From Eulemur rufifrons (lineage: Eukaryota > Chordata > Mammalia > Primates > Lemuridae), in assembly GCF_041146395.1 (NCBI RefSeq), contig NC_090999.1, positions 69,073,001 through 69,137,000 on the forward strand: a stretch of 64,000 nt of DNA. Direction: 5' to 3'. The first letter of the stretch is position 1, and each line of letters begins with the position of its first letter. Positions 26,638 through 38,489 of this stretch are shown one piece after another. The notes under the pieces are model-generated. The model ran no database searches. It saw only the letters and a program-made list of their open reading frames with translations, and had not been told where the DNA came from. Position numbers and translations under genes: made by a program.

Positions 26638-28589
26638 TTAATATTTGTAAATATTATGTCATAACGCACTATTTTTGTCTTTGTTTTTGAAGTTTACATA
26701 CGATATAACGAGCAAACTACTGTTCATCTATCTCAGATATTGCAGTCCCAAGCTTCCTGACCACATATAACGTGTTTTAAGGTAATAATCACAAAAGATG
26801 TTGAGACATGATACTGAATATTTAATAGCTCCTGAGATGTTGCATATTCAGAAAGAAGAAAATGTATATTTCTGATGGTTTCCACTGACTGTTAGTGTAC
26901 CTTCTGGAGTGTTTTCCCCTCCCGTGGAAGGAGCAAATCTGGGATTAAAGTATTAAAATTGAACTCATCTTTTAAATAAAGGAAAGAATAATAGCACACA
27001 TTCTATTTTCAGTACAAGTTTCAAAAAGCTAAACTGTTTCAATCTCTCTAATGTGTTTTTTATTTATTTTAGAAAGAATCGTTTTAACAAATTTGACCTT
27101 CTTGGTCAGATGATTCATTCATACAGTTTTCCAATTCCTTGAAATGTACAACCATCTTGCTTATAGTAGGTATAAATAAAATGGTTCACTGTAATTTACA
27201 GTGGTAATTTTTACTAGTTTTCTAGTAATGTTGAAAATGCTATGATTGCATTTTATTTTTCAACAAAGACATTTATTTCTTTCCATGGTAGGATTTCAGT
27301 CTTTATTGAAATTGTATGAATAACTATAATTGCTACTTTATAGCTACTTTATCAAAGTTAAAAATAATTGCACAAAAGGACTGATGGGAAATTAATAATA
27401 ATAAATAACTTAGCAGCTTTAAATGTATTTTAAAAAGCAATTCCACATTATGTGAAAGTATTTATATGTGTAAAAGTATTAACAGTAATATTTTTAAGTA
27501 CACTCCAATGACTGTATATGTTTGTTTGTTGTGCTTTGTTTTGTTTTTTTGTTTAATCAGGAAAGTTTGTTTCTCTCACCAAATCATTTAATGCTGATTT
27601 AGAATTAGTGGTCCAAGAAATGAAGAGGCTACATCAAAGATAAGTTCTTTCCATAGAGGAAGAAATAGTTGAAAGTTAATGCTTTCTAACCAGGGAAATT
27701 TGGAAAGAAAAAGATCCATATATTAAGAGTAAAGGATTAGATGTCAAGAAACTCATCAACCAGTCATCCGGCTGCAGAGCTGCCAAGGGCGGTACCTTGA
27801 TGACTAAAGGAGGTGGCAGGACCTAGAGTCAGCAGCAACACATGCTGTGCTGACAAAAGGCCAGTGACACCGATTTTATCATGAGAAGATATGTCAAAAA
27901 CAGCAACAACAATGATGACAATAATAATGAGAAGGAGAAAGAGGTCAAGGGGGAGAAGGAAAAAGGGCTTTAGACTTCTCAGCTAGAGTTCAGCTGAAAA
28001 GGATAAAATGTTGGCTAGCTGCCTCTATTCCATCCCCAGATGAACTCACACATTTTTAACTGCACCAGTCTCAAAAGGAAGAAAGAAAGGGAAAGGACAA
28101 CTTTTTTTAGAATGTATGTAGTAGGTTTTCAGATTTTGCAACAAAATGCTTCATGAAAAAATAAAGTGAAGTGCACACAATTTGAAAATATACTTCTACC
28201 CATTCTTATATAAATTAAGAATCATTCGTAGGGATGTTTTACTTTATTCTACCATCTGATAATTATAGTAACAATCAAAGGTAAGCAGAGTATAATAGAG
28301 ATATGTGGGAAGAGCCCTAGGGATAACTATCCTGTGTCACAAAGAATGAGCATGGAGTAATGAGCATTTTACATGATAATAATTTAGATAAATACATCAA
28401 CAAAACATTCACTTTACTAAAAGATGGGATCATATCCAAAACTATCATTTTTAACTTTTGATAAACTGAGAAGAGGGGAGAATTTTAATTGTGCATTTAA
28501 GTTATGATTTTCTCATGGGAAAATAAAGGGATTTCATAAAATTCAGCTGATTATTGATTTTCACAAATCTATTTTCAAGTCCATTGTAT
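26638..28589. other. Mostly unannotated DNA with inverted repeats and a purine-rich tract
   Basis: Two adjacent small inverted repeats lie at 27187-27228. A purine-rich run (AATAATGAGAAGGAGAAAGA, then AGGTCAAGGGGGAGAAGG) occupies about 27930-27970. The block 27760-27880 is GC-richer than its surroundings but has no recognisable coding or RNA structure. Confidence 0.45.
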
Positions 28590-28603
28590 AAAGAATAATG
28601 ACA

Positions 28604-28939
28604 GGCCGGGCGCGGTGGCTCACGCCTGTAATCCTAGCACTCTGGGAGGCCGAGGCGGGTGGATTGCTCAAGGTCAGGAGTTCGAGACCAGCCTGAGCGA
28701 GACCCCGTCTCTACTAAAAATGGAAAGACATTATATGGACAACTAAAAATCTATATAGAAAAAATTAGCCGGGCATAGTGGCGCATGCCTGTAGTCCCAG
28801 CTACTCGGGAGGCTGAGGCAGTAGGATCGCTTAAGCCGAGGAGTCTGAGGTTGCTGTGAGCTAAGCTGACGCCACGGCACTCACTCTAGCCTGGGCAACA
28901 AAGTGAGACTCTGTCTCAACAAAAAAAAAAAAAAAAAAA
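28604..28939 (+). mobile_element. Young dimeric Alu
   Basis: Full length with the strepsirrhine linker and right arm. A perfect 14-bp duplication, AAAGAATAATGACA, lies at 28590-28603 and 28940-28953. It is close to identical to the reverse complement of the copy at 14488, including ATTATATGGACAACTAAAAA and CGAGGAGTCTGAGGTTGC, so the two probably share a recent source gene. Confidence 0.97.
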
Positions 28940-29267
28940 AAAGAATAATGACAGAGCAACGATTTTTATTTTTGCCATACCCTTTTGTCAATAGGGCTTC
29001 AGACATTTGAATCACAACTATCGGATGATTTACTTGCTGTTACAACCAAATAAATTTAGATTCGGACATTAAGTTTCACTTCATCAATGTTTAATAGACA
29101 GATGGAAAATTTTTCTACTATTCTTCTCTAGATAAATAGTAAGAAACAAGGGTCAAAATGACAGAATGGTAAGCGCTTAGTTTTAACATATAGTTGACCC
29201 TTGAACAGCATAACTTTGTGTGGGGATTTTTTTTTCAACCAAACACCCAGTTGAAAATATAGTATTC

Positions 29268-29628
29268 AGCATGGTTCAGGACTGGAATCCCAGAAGGGAT
29301 TCCTTTGGCAGGCCAAGGCAAGAGGATTGCTACAGGCCAGGAGTTTGAAACCAGCTTGATCAACAGAGTGAGACCCCCGTCTCTACAAAAATGGAAAAAT
29401 TTGCCAGGCATGGTGGCAGGCACCTGTAGTGCCAGCTTCTCAGGAGGCTAAGATAGGAGAATCACTTGAGTCCAGGAGTTTGAGATTGCAGTGAGCTATG
29501 ATATTGTCACTGAATTCTAGCCTGGCAACAGAGAGAGACCCTGTATCCAAAGAAAAAGAAAGAAAGAAAGAAGGAAGGAAGGAAGGAAGGAAGGAAGGAA
29601 GGAAGGAAGAGAGAGAAAAGAAAGTAAA
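29268..29628 (+). mobile_element. Old dimeric Alu with GGAA-expanded tail
   Basis: A diverged dimer: CAGGCCAAGGCAAGAGGATT, AAATTTGCCAGGCATGGTGG, GAGCTATGATATTGTCACTG. It lacks the linker and right-arm features of the young Alus, so it resembles the older AluJ class. It has a 15-bp duplication with one difference, GAAAATATAGTATTC at 29253-29267 and GAAAATACAGTATTC at 29629-29643, inside the miniature transposon. Its A-tail became a GAAA/GGAA microsatellite (29549-29615). Open frames of 72-84 codons on both strands here are translations of the Alu and microsatellite. Confidence 0.92.
29549..29620. repeat. GAAA/GGAA microsatellite
   Basis: Four AAAG-type units, then about ten uninterrupted GGAA units, then GAGAGAGAAAAG. 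It arose from the tail of the Alu immediately upstream. Long GGAA arrays can bind ETS-family proteins, but no use is implied here. Confidence 0.95.
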
Positions 29629-29773
29629 GAAAATACAGTATTCGGATGCGAATCCCACTTATAAGGAGGGCAGACTTTTCACATATGTGATTGTGGGACT
29701 TGAATTTGTGTGGTTCTGAGTGTATTGGGGATTCCTGGAACCAATCCCCTATGTATAGCAAGGAACAATTGTA

Positions 29774-31084
29774 CTATGTGCTCTGTCATTAACTAACCGT
29801 CTTGTATGTAGCAGGTTTTCTAAAACACAAGTTAATGTACATGTACAGATTTCTTTATAAAGCCTTCTTGTAAGTTCTCCCTATTAAATTGTCATAATAC
29901 AATATTAATTACATTTAAAAATATAATAAATAGTGATTCCTCATATTCCTAGCTCATACAGGCTTAAAAAAAAACAAAATTATCAATTGAATATGATTTT
30001 AACTTAAAAATCAGTAAAACTTAAATCAATAGCATGGATTTAATGTGTAGTACAATATAGATTGAGGTGTTAAATAAGGTAGATTTGCCAAAATATATAT
30101 GTTATCCTACCATGGATCATTTGAAAAATTAATCATTTCACTTTTTTCCCCAATTAAACTACTAAATAACTTTTGTTTATATAGCATGTCTTATCATCAC
30201 ATGGTCTGATCTTATCGTGAGTTTTGTATATATTTTTTTCCTTTGCCCTTTCTTATGATTCTGAACAAATAAAGACGAACATTATGGTGCCAATGTGATT
30301 GTAAATGCAAATGATAAATATCAGTGCTGACATCATATGGCAATGTGCATTTATAGGCATTCTCTGAATGAACAGAAAATTTATTGAATATTCTTAATTT
30401 TAAAATGACACAATTTAATAATTACCCATGAATTATTAAGGGTTCACAAAAATATGTTTCAATAATCCTTTCAGAAATTGTCACTTAACTCCTCTAAACT
30501 TCATATTCCTCATGGGTGAAGGGAAATGTAGACTGGATGATTGATTAGGCTTTTATTTTTTCCCTTTTGCCATCCATAATCCAATGAAACCCACTTAACA
30601 TACTTCTGTCAAGTAATTAATTTCAAGAAATACGTAGAGTCTAAGTCAAGCAGGTTTAACCCTACTTGAATGCCAATAAGTTTATGGCAATTGAAAAGTC
30701 TCTGTTGACAGAAAAGATCTGAAATTCTGAGAACAGAGACAAGGATTTTCATTACACCTGGCACAAAGAACTATATGAACTTCCTATTTGTATCATTTTT
30801 TTCTTGAACTCGAAATCCCATGGAGACAACATGGAGTAGTCTAGGTAGATACTATACATGCAGTGTCTTTGAATCACAATTGAGGAACTCTCAGTTTACA
30901 GAAGACAAGTATTTTATAATGGACTGCAAGCAAACCTGGTTTTTGCCTGGGAGAGTGAAAATATCTTTATTATTCTGGACAACAAATAAAATATGCCCTT
31001 GCTTTGTAACTAGACACTATATCTTCCAATGCTTTTTTCTATAAAAATATTTTCTGAGAAAAAAGTCCAAAACTAAAGGCTGTC
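29774..31084. other. Mostly unannotated DNA
   Basis: A weak sense MIR-like block lies at about 30475-30545 (CACTTAACTCCTCTAAACTT, CATATTCCTCATGGGTGAAG). Nothing else recognised. Confidence 0.45.
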
Positions 31085-31335
31085 AAATGCACCAGACACT
31101 GCACTAGGCACTTGGGAGAAAAGATATGAATAATTCATAATCTTTATTCTCAAAGAACTAACGGACTAGTGAAGAGGACTAATACTACAATGAATAAGTG
31201 TTCAGCACAGAACTATGAGTTAAGAGATTTATCCTGATACAGAAAGTGAGGGAGGAATTTAGACAGGAAACTACTGTGGGTTGCAGAGTAGGAATAAAGC
31301 AGAAGTAAACAGGAAGGAACAGGGATCAAGATGAC
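31085..31335 (-). mobile_element. L2-like 3' end, antisense
   Basis: CACCAGACACTGCACTAGGC, TATTCTCAAAGAACTAACGG and a later AATAAAGCAGAAGTAAACAG resemble antisense L2 (GCCAGGCACTG, CTCATGGAGCTTACATTC). Confidence 0.5.
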
Positions 31336-33085
31336 ACAATGGAATGAATTTGGCTTTAGTATATTCTGGATTCTGTCATTAACTGTTTGTCTGACTTGAA
31401 GTAGTCTGACACAACAAACACAGGAATCTTAAAAACACTTTTTTGTGAACTTTTTCCGCTACTTTAAATTATTGCGTAACAATGTCATTTACGAAGGAAA
31501 ACATTGCATATCAAGGTCCAGACTGCAAGATTTAATTTCTAACTTATTACCACTCACCTTCAGGATCACACTGTGTAGTGGCCAATAGTTTTGCACAATA
31601 AGGGTGCTAAAACACAGTTGAATTTTGAATAACATCCTGAAAATTGGAAACAGTTTGTCTAATGCAGCGGTTCTCATGTTTGACTCAATATTTGTTCATA
31701 AAAATTTAACACTTTTCCTTATTTAATTATTTTATCTTGACCATTTTAACTTGATTGATTTTGCAAAATAAATTATACACCTTACTTTCCATATGAAATC
31801 AGTTTGCAATGTATTGTAATTACTTTTAAATGTCTAATGAATTCTACCATAGAAGTATGGCAATTTAATCAGTAAAATATCTTTTGATATTTTGACATTG
31901 AAGGCACCAGATAAATATAGGGTATAATTCTTGATGCTAATAGATATGTTATGATTCTAAGTTGGAAAAAGTATCATTTAAAAATTCACTTTAAGCCTAC
32001 TATAATTGAGATTAAGAATGATAGTTCAAAATTATAATTCATGGCTCATTTCTGACTATAAATACAAAATTGAAGTCTAATTAGAAAGTAGCATCATCTT
32101 TCTTACAAATGATCCGTAAAATGAGTTGTGATTCTTTTTTCTTTCTTTGCAGTTCTGTTCTGTTACAGTTTTATATCCCTTATGAGATTTCGATTCCACA
32201 GATGGAGCTGTTCTCTGAAAAGAAGTGTCAATCATAATCGGGTCTAAATTCTCAATGGTAACATATTTTATGTTAAGTTTGAGGTGGACAGAAAAGGAGG
32301 AATCTCATTTCTAATAGAACAGACACCTGCCAGTAAGTTACCTAAATATAAACATCGTAGGATTTTAAACCACAGAGAAATCCCTCTGTACGTTTTAGAA
32401 ATTCAAAAAGTTTTAGTAGGCAAAATGATTTGAAATAATTCTTTTAGTAATATCATATTTAAGTTTAAATTACTCTAAAAGACAAATGTACAATTGAGAG
32501 TGTGTGTGTATGCGTGTGTGTTTGTTTGTGTGTGTGTACAGTGCTAATGATTTCCCTGGACAACCTTCTATTTCATCTATTTCGTAAAAGATTTATGCAA
32601 ATACAGAGATTGTATATGTTCTCCTTTTACGTTTAAGATAAAGGTATGTGCTTTTAAAAATATTTAATCATTTTCTCATCCATTTTTCAACCAAACCTAT
32701 TAAATATGTATAAATTAGTTTTATGGTAGAAAGGAGTTTTGACTATACAAGATGCAATATGACAGTTTATAATTAATTTGGGTTTTAATTTAGCTTTATT
32801 ATATAGAAAATGACACTTCACATCTGATACTCAATTCAGGAGCAGTCAGTAAGACAATTACTAAATCTCATTCTTACAGCCTTCTGAGCAAATGTTTAAA
32901 CTCTGTGACAACATAAACAATTTATTATAATATAGGACACATGGCTCATAATATACTTTACCAAGTATCAATGTTTTTTCCCTTTCTTGAAGAGTCAGAG
33001 ATCATCTTTCTTTGTATCAGACACAAAGGAAAGCAAGGAATATATATGTACATAATTAAAGGAAAAGTTGTCATATGTAAGAAAA
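31336..33085. other. Mostly unannotated AT-rich DNA
   Basis: A short MIR-like match may sit at 31355-31400 (GGATTCTGTCATTAACTGTT). A GT-rich microsatellite at 32499-32540 is listed separately. No gene recognised. Confidence 0.45.
32499..32540. repeat. Interrupted GT microsatellite
   Basis: GTGTGTGTGTATGCGTGTGT followed by GTTTGTTTGTGTGTGTGTAC. Confidence 0.93.
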
Positions 33086-33246
33086 TTATTAGACTTTTTT
33101 TTAAACTTTTATTTTGAAATAATATTAGATTCACAGAAGTTATAAAGATATTACAGAGGAGCCCCACATACCCTTTAGCATGTTTTCTCCAGTGGTTATA
33201 TCTCCCATAATTATAACAGAATATCAAAACCACAAAATTTATATTT

Positions 33247-33270
33247 ATAAAACTATATTTATAGTTTTAT
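33247..33270. repeat. Short perfect hairpin
   Basis: Inverted arms of 11 bp, ATAAAACTATA and TATAGTTTTAT, separated by TT. AT-only loops like this arise often by chance in such sequence. Confidence 0.8.
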
Positions 33271-33400
33271 GCCATTTTATCATATGTGTGGATTCATGTA
33301 ACTATCACTACCCTCAAGATATAAAACCATTCCACCACCATAAAAATCTGCTTCCTGCTAACCGATTATAGTCACAATTACTTCATTCCCTCTCACCATC

Positions 33401-33829
33401 TGTAGTCAGTAGAATAGAATTCATTTGCACTCAAACCTCAGGATGTGACCTTAATTGGATATATGTTTTTTTCCGAGCTATAATTAGTTAAGGATCTTGA
33501 GAAGAAATCACCCTAGATTTAGGGTGGGACATAAATCCAATTACTGGTATCCTTATAAGAAGAGGAAGAATACACAAAAACACATAGAAGGCCATGCGAA
33601 GACAAAACCAGAGATTGAAGTGATGCAGCAACAAGCGAGGAATGCCAAGGGTTGTCAGCATCCATCAGAAGCTACAGGAAGCATGGAACAGATTCTGAGA
33701 GCCTCTAGAACTCTGCCAGCACCGCAATTTTAACATTGTAGCCTCCAGAACTGTGAGAGAATACATTGTTGTTGTTTTAAATAACCTGGTTTGTGGTATT
33801 TTGTTACAGCAGCCCTGGGAAACTAAACA
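33401..33829 (+). mobile_element. MLT1-type MaLR solo LTR
   Basis: Near full-length LTR of 429 bp: it opens TGTAGTCAGTAGAATAGAAT, includes GGATCTTGAGAAGAAATCA, TATCCTTATAAGAAGAGGAA, GAGATTGAAGTGATGCAGCA, CCTCCAGAACTGTGAGAGAA, and closes CAGCCCTGGGAAACTAAACA. ERVL-MaLR elements are extinct mammalian endogenous retroviruses. No internal region is attached, so the body was lost by LTR-LTR recombination or never resolved here. The 78-codon plus-strand frame (33497-33733) is inside the LTR and is not a gene. Confidence 0.88.
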
Positions 33830-34569
33830 TGCTATCCTTAAATCCTGAATACTGCTGCTATGTTCTCTATCTCTACAATTTTGTCATTTAGACAATTTTT
33901 TTATAAATGGAATCAAAGAGCATGTGACCGTTTGAAATGAGATTCTTCACTCAGAAGAATACCCTTGAGGTTCATCCAAGTTCTTTCATGTGTCAATAGC
34001 TCTTTCATTTTATTGCTGAGTGGTATAACATGGTCTAGATGGAGAGGAGGTTGTTTAATCATTCACCTATCTAGAGTCATTTTTATTGTTTCCAGGTTTT
34101 AGCTATTGCAAATAGAGTTGCTGTAAACATTCATTTGTGCTCTTATTTCTCAGGGATAAAATGCCTGAGAGTGTGATTTCTGGGTCATATAAGGGTATGC
34201 TTAGATTTTTGTCTTTATTTTTAACAAAAACTTCCAAGCTATTTTTGAGTGTGTATATTACCATTTTACATTCCCACAGCAAGGCATTAGAGATCATTTT
34301 TCTGTATCCTTGCCAGCATTTGGTATCGTCACTATATTTTATTTTAGTTTATCTAATACATGTGTGGTCTTAGTCTGCTTTTTTCCCAGTGGCTAGTGGG
34401 GTTAAGCATCCTTTCATATGCTTATTTTTCATCTATATAACTTCTCCAGTAAAATGCCTCTTCATGTCTTCTGCCCATTATTTAATTGAATCACATTTTT
34501 TCTATTGAGTTAGATAGCTAAAATTCCTGAATATTGCATATATATAAATATGTATATATATATATACCT

Positions 34570-35418
34570 CAAAAGATTCTGAAAAGTGGAAAGGAAAGGG
34601 TAGGCCAGTTGGGACATCAGAACCTAAGAACAGTCGTGATTTCTCTGGGTTTTCTTTTTGAAAATGTGTATCCAACTGGGTGTGTGGGTACTAGTAAAAA
34701 TCAATCCAGAAATGTCAATGGGTGCAGACAAAAAAATACCAAATTCCCCAAAAAAATATTCTCTCTCTGGTCAAAAGAGAAAGGAAAATAGCAGCCTAGT
34801 AGGGATCTATGCCCTTGGATCCTTAAAGGTTCACCGAAAAATTACTGACACGAGGCAGATTGATTAATAGGAGAGAAAGCATACAAATTTAGTTATCATG
34901 TACATACAAGGGCTTTCAGAATGAAGACTTGATGATACAGAAAAAAATTGACCATTTTTATGCTTACATTTAACAAAATATGAACAACTGTGTAGAAATA
35001 TGATTGGAAGAAAAGTGTATGATCTAATATTAATAGACTGAATGGTGAAACCCAGCAAGGCCTGTCTGTCTAGATTCTTTTTGGCCTGAGTATGCATTCT
35101 TTCCTTCTGAGGGTGGGGTTGGACCCTCGCTGGAATGGGGGGTTTTCTGACCTATAGTCAAACAAGATAGATCAGATAATATCTTTGTGGACAGTTTTTA
35201 CACAGAATAAATTTTACTTGGAATGGCTGGCTTTCAGGAAAAAGGGCTCTGGGTTTTATGACCCAACCTAGGGAAGAGGGATTTCAATTTCTAGACTAGC
35301 CTCAGGGAATAATGGGACTGACTGACAGGAGGAAAAGAGAAGTTCAGAGTAAAACTGATGCTTCCGAGGTTGCTTCTGAAGGCTTCATTTTTGGGGGATC
35401 ATTTTGTGAGCCCCAACA
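34570..35418 (-). mobile_element. Endogenous retrovirus LTR (class I-like), antisense
   Basis: The right boundary is clear: on the minus strand it opens TGTTGGGGCTCACAAAATGA. Ordered landmarks on the plus strand are TTCACCGAAAAATTACTGAC, CGAGGCAGATTGATTAATAG, AAGGCCTGTCTGTCTAGATT and GCCTGAGTATGCATTCTTTC, which I recognise as a repeated LTR type of primate genomes, probably ERV1. The left part (34570-34800) may be the LTR end or adjacent internal sequence, so that boundary is soft. No intact coding region was seen. Confidence 0.6.
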
Positions 35419-35439
35419 CTAGCAAGACAAAAATCTTAG

Positions 35440-37300
35440 ATAATAGCAGCTTCACTTCAGAAAAGCACCAAAGGAAAAACTGTTGACTCATCACAAGTCC
35501 CTCGAAAAGCCCAAGTAGGGAAGCAAGACTTCCAAAATCATCAGGCTACAATGACTCTTCGGATGTTGTCAGATATTGTCAGGACATGGAGCAGGACTTT
35601 CATCTCAGCTGACTTGCCATGAAGCCCCACAGTAATGTCCGTGGAGAACATATGGGAAGCAAAATCTACTACTTCCACTCCCCTCTGACAGTAAGGAGGT
35701 GACCTTACCCTCCTAATAGGGGTCATTTCAGAGGATACCAAGGGAGAATCATGATTTCACAATTTCTCAGTGATAATGGAGTGACCTCCTCCTCTCAGAC
35801 ATGGTGATATCAAGAGAGGTCTAGAGGGGAGCCTGAGACACTCTGTCCAGCAATCTGTGCAGCAGTCTCCAGCCACCTGCCCACTTGTGGTGAGGAGCCC
35901 CTCCCTTCCAGCACGGGGAGTAAGGGAGGGCAGTGAAAACTCCAGATTCTAATCACACCTGGCAGTAATGAGAAAGTGCTATCATCTTCCACAACCCGGA
36001 GTAGTGTCAGAGAAGGCCTGCTAACACACAGTATTTTAATGATATCCACACTCACATAATACAATGTCCAAAATGTACAGGCTTCAACAGAAAGTCACTC
36101 ATCATGTCAAGAACAAGGGAGATCTCAATTTCAATAAGAAAAGATAATCAGCAGATGAAAAGATAACACATATATGAGAATTGTCTCACAAAGATTTAAA
36201 ATTATCCATCATGAAAATGCTTCAACAAGCAATTACAAATATCCTTAGAAAATAAAAATGGAATGTCTCAGCAAAAAATATAGAAGTTATAAAGGACATA
36301 GAAGTAGAAATTTTAGATTTAAAGTTATAATGACCAAAACTTTAAAAGTCAATTAATGGATTTAGCAGAAGAATAAAAAATGTGGATAAAAGAATTAGTG
36401 AAATTGAGTCAGAGCAGTAAAAAATTACTTATTGTGAACAGCAGAGAAAACAGATTGAACAAAAAAAGATGAACAGAGACTCAGGATCATATGACATTAA
36501 AAAAAAAATCTACCATTGGTGTTATTGGAATTTTAAAAGGATAAGAGAAAGATATTGAGTTTAAAATAGTATTTTAAGGAATAATGGCTGAAATTTTCCC
36601 AAATTTGGCAAACATCATAAAGCTACAGACTGAGAAGTTGAGAGAAACCAGAAGAGAATAACTCAGAATGAATACAAGTTAAAACACATCACAGTCAGCT
36701 AGAAAAAAAATACTTCCTAGAGGGAAAAAATAACTTGAATGACAGATTTAAATGAAACAGAGTTTCTCATGAAAATCTGAGACTAGAAATAAGTGGCGCA
36801 ATTTCTAAGTGCTCAGAGGAAAAAAATGTCAAATGGGAAATTGACAGTCAAGAAAAATATACAAAGAAATATAATAAAAATTAAGAAATTTTCAAGTAAA
36901 AGAAACCTAAGATAATTTATTTTATTTTATTTTTTTTACCAGAAGATCTATCCTAAATGTATGGATAAAACAAGTTCTCTAAACAGAAAGGAAACAATAA
37001 AAGCAAGAATCATGGAATGATAGGAAGAAAGGATAATGAAACAAGCAAAATATGAGGTAATACAAAAGACATTTCTTCTCTTTTTGAGTTTTCTAAATTG
37101 TGTTTGATAGTTGAAGCAAAGATTACAAGTCTCTAATGTATATCTCAATGCATGCAAAGCAAATATTGAATACAACTTGATTATGAAGGATAAAGGGACC
37201 TAAGGAAGGTAAGGTTTGTACATTTCACTTGAACTTTTAAAGTTTTGAATCCAGTAGACTGTGATATATTTTCTATATATAATGTAACACCATTGATTAT
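35440..37300 (+). mobile_element. L1M-type 5' UTR/ORF1 region, sense, broken
   Basis: Ordered L1 5'-half landmarks are present: ACAGAAAGTCACTCATCATG, AGATTTAAAATTATCCATCA, AATGCTTCAACAAGCAATTA, GAATAATGGCTGAAATTTTC, CCAAATTTGGCAAACATCAT, AGTTCTCTAAACAGAAAGGA and CCAGTAGACTGTGATATATT. In intact old L1s this stretch covers the 5' untranslated region and the RNA-binding ORF1 protein. Here every frame is interrupted, so only the relic remains. It begins right after the LTR at 35418. The same L1 region occurs in reverse orientation at 59690-61590. Confidence 0.75.
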
Positions 37301-37439
37301 AAAATGATTATAATGTGAACGTTATTGTATTTTTGTGGATTGAAATTACTGACATGCATTTAATTATATATTAGTGATTTTTTGTATTCAAATACATTTA
37401 AGACTATTTTTATTGGTAAGCAATAATCTTCTAATAGCC

Positions 37440-37850
37440 AATTAGAAAATAAATGCTAGACTAGACATCCCCACTTATAATGAAAACAAAATAAGTCAAA
37501 AACTCTAGGTATAAACTCAAAAAAATGTGTAAAACTTCTTTAGGAAAACTATCACATACTCCTAAAAGACACAAAAATACATTTAAACAAATGAAAAAAT
37601 GCTATTTTCTTACATATGAAGATTCAACATGTTAAAGATGATCACTTATAAATTTAATCTGATCTCAATAAGTATGTTATCAGGATTTTTTTTTTAATTT
37701 CTTCTTGGAATTAGTTAAGTTTGTCATTAAGTCCATATGAAAAATTAATGGCAAGAATTGTCAAGAAACTCTTAAAGCAATGGGAGGACACTGGCTCTAC
37801 CTCAAGCTAAAGGAACATGGATAGATAGGATGAAGCAGAATAAAACACCC
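37440..37850 (+). mobile_element. L1 ORF2 middle fragment, sense
   Basis: TAAAACTTCTTTAGGAAAAC, GAAGATTCAACATGTTAAAG, TCAAGAAACTCTTAAAGCAA and GGAGGACACTGGCTCTACCT follow the reverse-transcriptase region of L1 ORF2 at high divergence. It may be a rearranged continuation of the L1 just upstream. Confidence 0.5.
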
Positions 37851-38489
37851 CTAAATAGGCCAAAGAGAAAAAATTGTCCATCTGTCAACTTGGCCTGTTT
37901 TCTGATTCAGGTGTTCAAATGGTTCTTATTTCAATTCCTATAAATATTTTACATTTCATAGATGATTATCTGTCAAAGATGTTCCAAATTTAACACAGTA
38001 TGTAATTTTTATTTTTCAGCACTTTATTTTCCAAATTATGTAATTAATGCAAATAAACTATATAATATACAATTTCAAAGAACCATAATTAGACAAATAC
38101 AATGTACAATCCAAAATAGAATACACAAAATATGAAGCATAAAGGAGTGTTCATTATGAACAGTAGCTTGAACTTGATATGATTGGCATGTTTCTGGGTT
38201 GGATTCCATAGATAGAAAATGTTTCTTTTCATTAGGAATTTAAAACAACTCGGGTTACATTGGACATTAGAGCATGTAAGCATTAACTTGGAACTCTGTG
38301 AACCAAAGACTTCATGGAGTACATCGTTTTTAAAAGGTGTCCATGCATAGAAGCATATGTGGTGTTTTACTTGACAGAATCAATCTGACTCTAGTCTACA
38401 TAGTAGTTTTTAAACATCTAAAATATTGACAAATAGTCTTTCAGTTGTAGATATTCTCACTTGTAAAACTGTTTACAATTATTAATATT
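37851..38489. other. Unannotated AT-rich DNA
   Basis: No feature recognised. A 64-codon minus-strand frame at 38089-38283 shows no domain. Confidence 0.5.

Larger units (their letters stand above)
29189..29773 (+). mobile_element. Tigger-type miniature DNA transposon, split by an Alu
   Basis: The left end is TAGTTGACCCTTGAACAGCA and the right end is GGAACCAATCCCCTATGTAT, then AGCAAGGAACAATTGTA. The ends are imperfect inverted repeats beside TA, as expected of pogo/Tigger elements that duplicate a TA target. Left part GGGGATTTTTTTTTCAACCA and right part GGGCAGACTTTTCACATA fit a MER8/MER2-like non-autonomous family. Without the Alu and its tail the element is about 220 bp. The exact family name is uncertain. 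Confidence 0.75.
33090..34515 (-). mobile_element. L1ME-type 3' region, antisense, split by an MLT1 LTR
   Basis: TTTTATTTTGAAATAATATT, TCACAGAAGTTATAAAGATA and CATACCCTTTAGCATGTTTT come before the LTR. GCTGAGTGGTATAACATGGT, TTGCTGTAAACATTCATTTG, TTACATTCCCACAGCAAGGC and TCATGTCTTCTGCCCATTAT come after it. These are ordered antisense parts of an old L1 3' UTR and ORF2 end. No usable frame survives. The LTR at 33401-33829 inserted into it. Confidence 0.72.

Noticed and set aside
27826..27855. Small hairpin around GTCAGCAGCAACACATGCTG, TGCTGAC as a microRNA precursor
   Set aside because: The stem is only about seven paired bases with a bulge, far too short for a pre-miRNA.
29440..29761. Overlapping frames on both strands rich in Lys/Glu/Gly or Phe/Leu/Pro/Ser
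   Set aside because: They translate an Alu and its GGAA/GAAA microsatellite.
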